Positions 8,950-18,440 of a stretch of 64,000 nt of DNA are shown piece by piece. The position numbers were made by a program, and so were the translations under genes. Origin of the DNA: Crocodylus rhombifer (taxonomy: Eukaryota > Chordata > Crocodylia > Crocodylidae); the NCBI GenBank assembly GCA_038503035.1, contig JAVSML010024243.1, forward strand, positions 376,647-440,646, written 5' to 3'. Position 1 is the stretch's first letter; every line of letters begins with the position of its first letter. The notes beneath the pieces were generated by a model. The model made no database searches. It had not been told where the DNA came from and saw only the letters and a list, made by a program, of their open reading frames with translations.

Positions 8950-11447
8950 TTTCATAGATTTCATAGACATTAGGGCTGGAAGGGACCTCGGGAGATCGAG
9001 TCCAGCCCCCTGCCCAAAGGGCAGGAAGTCAGCTGGGGTCATAGGATCCCAGCAAGATAAGCATCCAATTTACTCTTGAAGGTGTTCAATGTAGGTGCTT
9101 GAACCACCTCCACTGGCAGACTGTTCCAGACCTTGGGGGCTCAGACAGTAAAGAAATTCTTCCTTATGTCCAGCCTGAAACGGTCTTGCAGGAGTTTGTG
9201 ACCGTTCGACCTCATCATCCCTTGGGGCGCTCTGGTGAACAAATGTTCCCCCAGATCCTGGTGGTCACCCTTGATAAACTTATAGGTGGCCATCAGATCA
9301 CCCCTGAGCCTGTGCTTTTCCAGGCTAAAGAGTTCCATGTCTCTCAGCCTGTCATCGTAAGATCTGTTTTCCTGACCTCTGATCACATGCGTGGCTCTCC
9401 TCTGGACTCTCTCAAGCTTCTCCACATCCTTTTTGAATTGTGGAGCCCAAAACTGGATGCAGTACTCCAGCTGCGGCCTCACCAAGGCCGAGTACAAGGG
9501 GAGAATGACGTCCTGGGATTTGCTCAAGAAGCATCTATGGATGCAAGCCAGCGTTTTGGTCGCTGTATTAGCCGCAGCATCGCCTTGCAGGCTCATGTTC
9601 ATCTTGTGCTCAATGATGACCCCCAAGTCTCTTTCTTCTGTAACCAACGTAGCACTGCTGAGCCTATAAGGGTGCTGCAGGTTTTTCCTCCCAAGGTGGA
9701 GAACCTTGCATTTTTCGGTGTTAAACACCATGAGGTTCTCGTCTGCCCATTTGCTGAGCTTGTCCAGGTCAGCCTGGATCACCCGCCTATCTTCTGGCGT
9801 GGATGCTTTGCCCCAAAGTTTGGTGTCATCGACGAACTTCGCCAGTCCACTCCTGACTTCAATGTCCATATCGTTAATGAAGCTGTTGAACAGTATGGGT
9901 CCTAGGACAGAGCCTTGAGGGACCCCACTGGTCACAGGGCACCATGATGAGTGACTGCCATCAATCACAACCCTCTGGATCCGACCACGGAGCCAATTTC
10001 CTAGCCAGCGGATCGTGGTGGAGCCAAGGCCACAACTGGGCAGTTTGGCCAAGAGGTGATCATGGGCTACCAGATCAAATGCTTTTTTGAAGTCAAGATA
10101 TATGACATCAATCTCTTCTCCCTGGTCCAGGTGATAGGTCACCTGGTCATAGAAGGAAATGAGATTGGTCAAACAAGACCTACCCGCAACAAACCCGTGC
10201 TGGCTGTCCCTTAGAATGTTAGCCTGGGCCAGTCCCTCAAGGATGGCCTCCTTAATAAACTTTTCTAAGATCTTCCCCAGGATAGAAGTCAGGCTAATGG
10301 GCCTGTAGTTAGCCAGATCCACTCTCCTTCCTTTCTTGAAGATCGGCACCACATTGGCCTTCTTCCAGTCTTCGGGCACTACACCAGAGCGCCAGGAGTT
10401 TTCAAAGATCTGTGCCAGGGGCTGGGCTATGACGCTCGCCAGCTCCTTGAGTACCCTGGGCTGCAGATTGTCAGGGCCAGCTGACTTGAAGGTATCCAGC
10501 TTCTCAAAGTGTTCCTTCACGAGGTCAGCATTTATGGAGGGTAGGGTATCCCCATCACCCGGATCTCCCTGTCCCATAGCAGGCATGGGCATCCCATGTG
10601 ACTGATGAAAGACTGACGCAAAGTACCTATTTAATAGGTTGGCTTTTTCCTGGGCGTCAGTTGTCAGTTGCCCCATCTGGTTTAGCAGGGGTCCAACATT
10701 GCCCTTGCTTTTCCTCCGGCTCCCCACATATCTGAAAAAGGACTTTTTGTTGTCCTTGATGCCTGAAGCTAGTTGGAGTTCAGTTGCAGCCTTGGCTTTC
10801 CTGGTTTGCTCCCTGCAGGACCGGACCAGCATGGAGTAATCCTCCTTGAAGGTGAATCCCATCCTCCATCCTTTGTAGGCTTTCCTTTTAAGGCACAGGA
10901 GGTCCGCTAGGTCCCTGGAGAGCCAGGGGGGCTGCTGTGCCTTCTTGCTGCCTTTCCTCCGTGTTGGAATAGATTTAGCTTGTGCAATGAGGATCGCTTC
11001 CTCGAGGAGCAACCACTCTTCTTGAACTCCCATCACCCTGGGGTCATGGTCCCTGAGGGCTTGACCGACTAGCCTCTTGAGCTTGTCAAAGTCGGCTTTT
11101 CTGAAGTCAAGGACTTCTGTGTTGCTGACTGACTTGCCAGCTTTACGGCGGATGGTGAAGGTGATCAGCTCGTGGTCGCTGTCACCCAGCTTCCCATTGA
11201 TCACTAGGTCGCCGATTAGGTCGTCCCCCGTAGGTCGAGCAGCGCTTTGCCTCTCGTTGGCCCATAGACTTCTTGAGTCAGGTAGAGGTCATCCACGCAC
11301 GAGAGAAAGCTTTGTGACCACTCGGATTTTGCTGAGTGATCTTCCCACGAGATGTCCGGGTAATTGAAGTCACCCATGACAACTAAGGTCCTGGAGCAAG
11401 TGGCCTCAGTCAGTTCCCGGGCGAACTCCTGGTCAAGCTCAGGATTT
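8950..11447 (-). mobile_element. CR1 LINE, 5'-truncated in the endonuclease, best preserved copy
   Basis: Read on the minus strand: the C-terminal half of the AP-type endonuclease (VVMGDFNYPDISWE, about 11340-11390), the SDH endonuclease motif, the full RT (687-codon frame) and a short 3' end with the CR1 tail (AGGTCCCTTCCAGCCCTAA, then CTATGAAATCTATGAAATAG) at about 8950. Two evident lesions are visible. A small deletion near 11222 knocks the endonuclease out of frame, and a TGA at about 9138-9140 lies inside FFTV*APKVWN where an Arg codon is usual (CGA to TGA, typical methyl-CpG decay). Roughly the 5' half (ORF1 and the endonuclease N-terminus) is missing, as in most CR1 copies. No clear TSD, which is normal for CR1. 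Confidence 0.95.
9141..11204 (-). CDS. CR1 ORF2 reverse transcriptase, 687-codon open frame (truncated)
   Basis: The part of a CR1 ORF2 polyprotein that copies element RNA into DNA at the nicked target. Residues 7-11 (GDSDH) are the last endonuclease motif. The linker runs to about 240. The RT then begins with AGPDNLQPRVLKEL (243-256), then KKANVVPIFKKG (281-292), NYRPISLTSILGK (299-311), motif A VIYLDFKKAFD (367-377), motif B GVPQGSVLGPILFNSFIND (427-445) and motif C KFVDDTK (456-462). The two catalytic aspartates of motif C and the one of motif A are present. The C-terminal block (YDDRLRDMELFSLEKHRLRG and LDIRKNFFTV) ends at a premature stop roughly 40 codons short. The Met is not a natural start; the frame continues from the damaged endonuclease. 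Not a host gene. Confidence 0.9.
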   Translation of the reverse strand: MINGKLGDSDHELITFTIRRKAGKSVSNTEVLDFRKADFDKLKRLVGQALRDHDPRVMGVQEEWLLLEEAILIAQAKSIPTRRKGSKKAQQPPWLSRDLADLLCLKRKAYKGWRMGFTFKEDYSMLVRSCREQTRKAKAATELQLASGIKDNKKSFFRYVGSRRKSKGNVGPLLNQMGQLTTDAQEKANLLNRYFASVFHQSHGMPMPAMGQGDPGDGDTLPSINADLVKEHFEKLDTFKSAGPDNLQPRVLKELASVIAQPLAQIFENSWRSGVVPEDWKKANVVPIFKKGRRVDLANYRPISLTSILGKILEKFIKEAILEGLAQANILRDSQHGFVAGRSCLTNLISFYDQVTYHLDQGEEIDVIYLDFKKAFDLVAHDHLLAKLPSCGLGSTTIRWLGNWLRGRIQRVVIDGSHSSWCPVTSGVPQGSVLGPILFNSFINDMDIEVRSGLAKFVDDTKLWGKASTPEDRRVIQADLDKLSKWADENLMVFNTEKCKVLHLGRKNLQHPYRLSSATLVTEERDLGVIIEHKMNMSLQGDAAANTATKTLACIHRCFLSKSQDVILPLYSALVRPQLEYCIQFWAPQFKKDVEKLERVQRRATHVIRGQENRSYDDRLRDMELFSLEKHRLRGDLMATYKFIKGDHQDLGEHLFTRAPQGMMRSNGHKLLQDRFRLDIRKNFFTV

Positions 11448-14400
11448 TGAGCTTATGATAACACACATCTTCAAATCCATTCTAACCCTTCTTGCTTTCA
11501 TCATCATCATTCTCATGATTACTACTATTGTTGCTGGTGTCATTTATAATTTATTTTGTATGATTTTTTTCCCTCTAGGTGAGCCAGGTGAGAAGACAGT
11601 TCTAAATGTTTTGCTATATAATTGTGACTAGGTTTGATGCATCCTTTAAGAAACATGCTTAAGTTCTTCAAGGCCCCAAAAGTTCAATGTAATTTCAATT
11701 ATGAGGTTCTATGTTTAGAGAACTCCAGTTTGCATTCTGTTCATTGACTATTAATAATTATAAATATGCTGTTAAAATTTAAACCATTTATAACTATGTA
11801 TGGTGGATGGTATACAAACACACATTATGAAAAATACAGGTATAAGTAGAGACCTATATCTGTGTATATATATTTAATATGTAAATAGATTCCTTTATTC
11901 TAGAAAGCGAATAGATTGTCATTTGACATGCACATTTGGAAACAGTCACAGATCCAGTCCCTTGGAAGAGGTGTACAAATGCAATTGTTTTTCTATTTCA
12001 AAGATAAATTATACCCTTCAAATTAAGATTTTCAATATTTTAATCTCCATGGAGGTTTCCTGAAAATCTAAATTGGTATCGATGCATATATGACCTTTTG
12101 AAATATTTTACCTGATAGTGACTGTTTATATATAAAATAAAATCCTGATCAGTCTGACACTTACTAGAGACTTCCTGCTGCTTAGAAATGTGTACTGTAA
12201 TAGCATTTGTATGTTTTCTTTTCCCTTAAGGTTTCAGATTCACAAGAGCACAGAAAATTAGAAAGAATATCTAAACCCTAAAACAGAAATAAATGGAGCT
12301 AGCTATTTGTATCCTGTTCTAAAAAATCTCTATCTGTATGTGCATGTGTTTGAGTTTGTGTGTATATGTAATTTGTTGTTAAAATGCATTTAGGTGTTAT
12401 ATATGTGCATACATATATGTATGTGTGTTTGTGTGTAAAATGCGTATAGTTATTTCATTTGTCTTGTACCAAGTGCTCATAACTAGATTACACGAGATAA
12501 TGGTTAATATACTTGAGGTACTGTTGACTTCAGAAAAATGTTTACCAAGTTTGTGTTGCAAGATTTACCCTATCCAGCAGCAGCCAAACAATTTATTTTG
12601 CTGTGTGCATAAGCCTACGGAAGCCCTTTATGGAGTGCCAAAAGAAAGAAAAAATGTGAACAGTTTCCACCATTCCAAGGTGCTTTAGGTCCTTATTAGG
12701 CAATGTACCTAAGCATATGCCCAAATTTGAGTGCAAAGCAATGCTATTCAATTCACTAGCCTTGCAGAGCCTTCACCAGGTGGAAGTACAAAGCTGATTC
12801 TGAATTTAAGATAAAAGAATCTATTTCATTAATCCAGTTCATAAATCTAGTTTGATTAATATAAATATTAGTTGTGCTTTTTTATTAACAGAACTGAATG
12901 AAATGATAGTCAAGCAAAAGTCAATTTGGGTTTTGGCACTAATTTTATGGGCCACAACTTTATCCTACATATCTCATTTTTTTATATAAAGCAAATCTAA
13001 GAATTGTGTATTTTAAAAAGACCAGAATATCTCACCTGAGATTTGTCCTTGTGGCTGAAGTGCTGCCATAATGTAAGTGATTTTTTTTTTCAAGTATATG
13101 TTTGTCCAATAATTCCCTGCTTCATTTTTACCTTCAGTTAAATAATTAGTTTAAGATGAATGTATGTTTAAAACTATTAAGATATTTTAAAAACCTTATA
13201 TACAAAATGCTGTTGCAAATACTTATGCCAGATATTTTGCTTATCTTGAATAAATATTAAGGTAAAAAATTAGCTGTCCTAATTAGTTGTTTTTGAGGAA
13301 CATACAATTACATTGAAGTTTAACAGGCAGAGAAATTTTCAAAATTTCTCCACACCCTAATCTATAGTTTTCCAAACACCTGCAGTTCTAAAAAAGTGGT
13401 GATCACCATTTTTAAAGGGAAAAAATCCGCATATTATTTTCCTTCAAAACTTTTATTTTATAGTCTCCTATATTTTTTCAATTGCAGAAAAACCCAATAA
13501 TAATAGCTATTATTGTTACTATCATGCCTTAAATCAGAACTATAAATATCATTATATGACATATTGCCTAATAAACAAAGTTCATAATTACACCAAAGAT
13601 GAAAACACTCTGCAAAGCAGCCAATTTATCTCTTTGTACCTCTCAGCAGTAAACCGCAAGACTCATCTTCAAATATACAAAATAAATTAGTAAATGTGTT
13701 GATTCTTGCCAGAAAGGAGGCTACAGATTAAATCTGGTCTGTATAGCAATGGCACTTTAGAATTTTACCTTCTCATTTTATTTATATACACCGTGTTATT
13801 TACATACCCTGTTTCCAAATACTTTAAGATGATTACCAAGTCCAACCTCATGGCATGAATTCTGAGTTTGTCTGAGCTGACCTAGTCAGTCAGATTTGAC
13901 TCACCAGGGAAATCTGGTGAAAACTTGTCATGAGTTTAACCAGATTAGCTTTGCTGTACTAATTGCCACTATTGACTTGATACATATAGTAATCAAAAAT
14001 GAATAGCTATAGGAAGCAGTCAGCTACCATAATTATATTAACCATTAGAATCTAGGACAAAAATTCTGGCTTTTCAGCATCAAGAAGACATTCATTCTCT
14101 TTAAGCTGGAAGGGAATTCCTTTTTAGGGAATCGCTATTGGTTTTATATGTTCGTTCAGGGCCAGTCACAAAGGGACAAGATCAATTGTATGAGACAAAG
14201 TCAGTTTCTGCTACTGCCGTATTTTATAAAGTAAACCTTCCTCAGGTCTCTGAGAGAGAAGTAGATGCAGCAGAACTAAATAGCGGATGGAACAAATGCT
14301 TATGTAAAACTCCATAAGTAAGTAAAGGCAGCCTATAAGAGAAATTATGAGGTAGCCAACAACAGGAGACAGAGCAGAAACCTGGTAAGTGAAAGAGCAA

Positions 14401-14869
14401 CACCCTTCAAGAGGATTGTTATCATTTGTGAAGTGCAGAGATTAAAAAGTATTAGGCAGATTATAATGGAACATGACTTCATAGCCAATGACTTTGTGGC
14501 CCGTTATAAAACATTGTGAGAAGATCTTTTAGTATTTGATTCTTTTGGTGTTGATATAGATTTCCTTGATTGCTGGGTTTCAGTACTTTGCTATTAACCA
14601 TCTCTCCCATTCTGTTGGTAAGTACTTTCAGTTCTTTATCAACCTTGCCACAGAGCTCAACAATATCAAATTCTTGTCTGAATATCTGGATATAAAACTA
14701 TCAGTTTATCTCTGTAATCAGAGCCAGGCATTTTATTGGAGCTGTAGATATAATGAAACAGTGGTCATGTTAGGTGTTTATTCTTTATCCAAAAAAAAAA
14801 GCCTTTGTTTCAAAATATCTACAACCTTGAGAGTGGTTTAATTACCTTGAATAAATTTTGCAACCATGA
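11448..14869. other. AT-rich background with a decayed TG/TA tract
   Basis: Long unique-looking AT-rich interval. About 12330-12440 is an interrupted (TG)n/(TATG)n tract, and a T run sits at 13081. No frame above 91 codons and no recognisable domain. Confidence 0.5.
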
Positions 14870-15290
14870 TCATTTTTCTCCCCATCACTGTTTTATGATA
14901 AAATTAGGGTGGGGGTTCCTCCAGAGATGTGTTCTTTATATTATTACCAATGTCTTGGTCATCTCTGGTTTATACTACTGTAATGTACTCTGCATTGGGG
15001 TTGTACCTTAAAGTTACTTCAGAAACTTAAATTAGTACAGAATGTAGCTAATGACTTGTTAAGCAGTGCTTCCCATGGCATATTCCATCATTGCCCTTTA
15101 ATCTGCATCAGTTTCCAATTAGTTTTCAAGTAGAAGATGAGGTATTGTTTTTGACCTATAGAACATTAAATAATTTTGGATCTGGTCAATTGAGAAGTCA
15201 CCTTTCTTCTTGTGTGATGAAACCGCAGTAGTGATGATTGGAGGCACTCAAGGTTGTAGTTCTCTGAGTTAGAATGACACTGTCAAGTTA
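14870..15290 (+). mobile_element. L2-like LINE reverse transcriptase C-terminal remnant
   Basis: In broken frames the translation gives VLVISGLYYCNVLCIGVVP, then LLQKLKLVQNVANDLLS, then a decayed block ending in ILFLTYRTLNNFGSGQLRSH-like sequence. This order matches the conserved post-RT region of L2/Jockey-type LINEs (usual pattern: SRLDYCNALYxGLP, LQxVQNxAARLL, LHWLPV, LVLTYKALxGxGPxYL). Stops and frameshifts show it is old. Boundaries are approximate; upstream sequence to 14.56 kb is open but not recognisable. Confidence 0.55.
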
Positions 15291-15951
15291 AAATCCACGC
15301 TTCTTGAACAAGTCTTATCTATTATTGTTATAAGTAATGCCTTCAACTGTGAGACTTAAGATTACTGTAAATGAAAGATCAGATAGCAAAAAAAAACCCT
15401 CTTTTAAAAATTTGTTTTATTTTCTGTACTCAGCATTAGGTAAAGAATCTGGGAGAATATATGGGTTTTTTCTTTAATTTCATGAATACTTTATTTACCA
15501 AAAATATGTTTTTGGCTGACTTGAAACTATTTGTAAATTCAGATACAAATCACAAAGTAGTTTAATTTGCGGGTGGCAGGGAGGGAGGAGGAGAGGAGAG
15601 GAAGCTATATGGACAAAGCTGTGTCAAGAGCTGGTTCCCATTTTTACCCAAGAGCCCTGGTTTTAGGTTAACTAAGATTCAGACCTTGCTCTCAAGAGTG
15701 AACTTGAAACAGTATCTCCTCTCAAGAGCATACCCAATGGTCATCATGGTATAGTGTATTGGAATGGTCAAAGTCACTCTTGGTGATATTGTTCCACTTT
15801 ACATAAAATGCTGAAATGTATTCATTAGGTCAGAGACTGGAATCTGGTTGTCCCTGGTAAATATTCTAACCGCCAGACAATAGAAGCCTTTTCACATTCT
15901 CTATTTGGCTTATAGACTATATAAATACTATAGAAAGTAAAATTATTTTGA
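15291..15951. other. Background, no feature seen
   Basis: AT-rich with a short G/A-rich tract near 15570-15605. Nothing recognised. Confidence 0.45.
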
Positions 15952-16477
15952 CAGGGGCTATAGAGTGGACTGTCCAACTCCCAGGCAGGTGATCTCAGAC
16001 CATGCAAGCTACAGACCCAGGGGTCATGTGCCCTGTGGGGAGAGTGCGCGCCTCTCCCCAGTTTCCTTACACCATGGGAGCAGCCTGGCTCCCCACTCTC
16101 CTAGCCTTGCAGGGCCCGCCCTGATCTCCTCGCAGCACAAGCAGCCCAGTTTTCCTGCATTATACACATAGCACTCCCCCTTGGTCCCACATTACACAGG
16201 CAGCTTCCCTTTGGCCCCACAGCCCAGCTCCCTCCCAACTGCACATGCAGCACTCCTCTCCTCTCCTGGTCACACATGCAACCCAGCTGGCAGGCAGCCC
16301 AACTTCCTTCTTTCCTGTGCCTGCAGTTGAGGCACTCAAGCCCCTTCCTAGCCACTGCAGCCTAAGGTAGGAACAACTTTCAGGGTGAGAGGGAGGAGGG
16401 GCAGTGGCAGCTGAGCAGGCTTCATGCTAACTTTGGAGGCCACACAGGGCCCATTAGCCCCCAGTTGAGGACCCCTG
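15952..16477. mobile_element. Possible hAT-type element, GC-rich
   Basis: The right end AGTTGAGGACCCCTG (ending 16477) is a typical hAT terminus (reverse complement CAGGGGTCCTCAACT). A CAGGGG start at 15952 could be the partner, but only about 7 of 12 end bases pair and no 8-bp TSD is evident. The interior is GC-rich, unlike both flanks. Short frames inside have no domain. Confidence 0.35.
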
Positions 16478-17156
16478 TCCTGTAGCATAGTGGTTAGGGT
16501 TCTCTTTATGGAGGTGAGGGATATGTTTTCCAGTTTACTCAAGCAGAGGATAGAAGTGAAATCAGGTCTTCCACCTTCGGGTAGGTAGAATACTACTTCC
16601 TCACTTTCTCCGTTTCAGTGAAAGAAGCACTTTTTTGTTTCAGCTTGATCCAAATGCAATTTCTCTTCAAATTTTGTTCCATCAGATTGAAAGATCACTT
16701 GCATAACTCTGTTTTCCAGTTTTACTGTTTTTAGCTCTCGCTAAATAAATTAACAACAAATATAAGAGAGAAGGCCTGCAAGGGACCTCATAAGGTCATC
16801 TAGCTTGGCCCCTTGCACAAGGCAGACCCATCCCTGCCAAGTGTCTGTCTAACTTGCTTTTGATAGCCCATCTCCAGCCTCTCTGTAATTGCTCTTCAGG
16901 TATTTGAAGACTTTTATCAAATCCCCTCTCATTCGTCTCTTCTCCAGGATAGCCTTTCTTTTTCAGCCTTTCTTCGTAAGTCTCATCTCCCCGGCCCTAA
17001 TCCTTTTTGTTGTCCTGCTCTAGATTCTTTCCAAACTTTCCACAACCTTCCTTAAGTCTAGGGTCAAAAACTGGACACAGTACCCCAGGTGAGACCTTGC
17101 TAGTGCTGAACAGAGTGGAAGAATCACTTCTTTTCATTCATATGGTCAGGTAGGTC

Positions 17157-17696
17157 AGTACTCCAGCTGGTCAGGCCGCAGCTGGAGTACTGCGTCCAGT
17201 TCTGGGTGCCACACTTCAAGAGGGATGTGGACAGCATGGAGAGGGTCCAGAGGAGGGCCACTCGTATGATCAGGGGACAACAGGGCAGGTCCCATGAGGA
17301 GAGGCTACGGGATCTGAACCTATTCAGCCTCCAAAAGAGAAGGCTGAGGGGGGACCTTGTGGCCTGTTATAAACTAGTCGGGGGGGATCAGCCAGCACTG
17401 GGGGAGTCACTGTTCCCCCGAGCACCACCAGGAGTGACCAGGAATAACAGTCACAAGCTGGCAGAGGGTAGGTTTAGGTTAGATATCAGGAGGCGCTACT
17501 TCATGGTCAGTGCGGCTAGGGGCTGGAACCAACTTCCAAGAGAAATGGTGCAGGCTCCTACCCTGGGGGTGTTTAAGAGGAGGTTAGATGAACATCTTGC
17601 TGGGGTCGTTTGACCCCAGTATTCTTTCCTGCCATGGCAGGGGGTCGGAATAGATGATCTGCTCAGGTCCCTTCCGACCCTAGAAACTATGAAACT
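17157..17696 (+). mobile_element. Young 5'-truncated CR1 tail inserted in an older CR1
   Basis: About 530 bp of CR1 3' end ending in GACCCTAGAAACTATGAAAC. It is very similar to the last part of the 39.6-42.3 kb copy, including the same tail, so both appear to be one subfamily. Its 5' junction carries AGTACTCCAGCTG (17157-17169) in inverted orientation to CAGCTGGAGTACT (17179-17191), a perfect 13-bp palindrome. Confidence 0.88.
17206..17613 (+). pseudogene. CR1 ORF2 C-terminal fragment (135 codons, intact to its stop)
   Basis: Frame starting HFKRDVDSMERVQRRATRMI, continuing with [20 protein letters not shown], then RAPPGVTRNNSHKL, RFRLDIRRRYFMV and ending RRLDEHLAGVV at the usual CR1 stop. 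It covers only the domain after the RT, so it cannot act alone. The Met is internal to ORF2. The clean frame supports recent insertion. Confidence 0.88.
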
Positions 17697-17965
17697 ATAT
17701 CAAGTGACACTCCTTTTTTGAAAAAACAGCACCTGGTGCTTCATATTCAGTTTATGGTCTACTGTAACCTCCAGGTCCTGTAGCATCATAGTAAGTCAGG
17801 AAGGGCTTCCTCGCTCACTGGCCTCTCTACCATGTGAATTGAAAAGTTATCCCCAACACTCTCCAGGAACTGGCTGGATTGCTTATGGACTGCTGTGTTT
17901 CCCTCCCAGCAGATGTCTCAGTATTTAAAGTCCTTTATGAGAACCAAGTCTTGTAATTTGTAAAT

Positions 17966-18440
17966 CTCATGCCAGGTCATAGGGAGCCAGGTTTGGGAGT
18001 TACCTTAGTGTCAGGAGAAGCAATCAAGACCTGAGGGGTGTGTACTAAGTTGGAGTGTAGAGAAGCCAGAAAGCCAGAAGATTCTTCTGGGAAACTGAGT
18101 CAGGGATCCAAAAGGTCAGGCAGAACGCAGGGTCAGGAAGCTAGCTGAGCCAAGTATCCAGGAAATCAAACCTGAATTGGTCAAGTATCTAAAAGGCCAG
18201 ACTCACGGTCCATGGGCAAGCTGGGTCAGGTATCTGGAGAATCTGTCAAAAAGCCAATAACAGCACAAGCAAAGGGTCCAGCAGCCTGGGAACAGGACTG
18301 AACCTTGTTGCCCAGGCACTTTTTCTGGGTCAGACATTTCTACATCTTCCTAGATCACCACCCCACTGTTGAAGAAGCCTGCTGGCAACACCATCTCTGC
18401 AGCTGTGTCTGTGCCTGCCTCTGATTTGTCCTTTACCCTT
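17966..18440. repeat. Unclassified interspersed repeat with GGTCAG-rich imperfect repeats
   Basis: Imperfect repeats built on GGTCAGG...AAGCT...GGTATC.GGA recur two to three times (about 18115-18160, 18170-18240). The composition differs from the flanks. The style resembles LTR-derived repeats in reptiles, but no LTR ends, primer-binding site or polypurine tract can be shown. No frame of interest. Confidence 0.35.

Larger units (their letters stand above)
16768..17965 (-). mobile_element. Old CR1 LINE fragment, split by a younger CR1
   Basis: Minus-strand CR1 3' region at 16768-17140 (GGGACCTCATAAGGTCATCT tail, then the lysine/arginine-rich end of ORF2 in decayed form). After the intruding plus-strand copy (17157-17696) homology resumes at about 17735 with GTCTACTGTAACCTCCAGGTCC, and near 17910-17960 with a decayed endonuclease core (reverse strand LVLIKDFKY). 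Most of the RT is deleted between these two parts. No open frame survives. The continuation on both sides shows that the younger CR1 landed inside it. Confidence 0.75.

Noticed and set aside
9099..9905. 268-codon plus-strand open frame
   Set aside because: It lies antisense to the CR1 ORF2 frame and reads the complementary strand of conserved RT sequence; no domain of its own.
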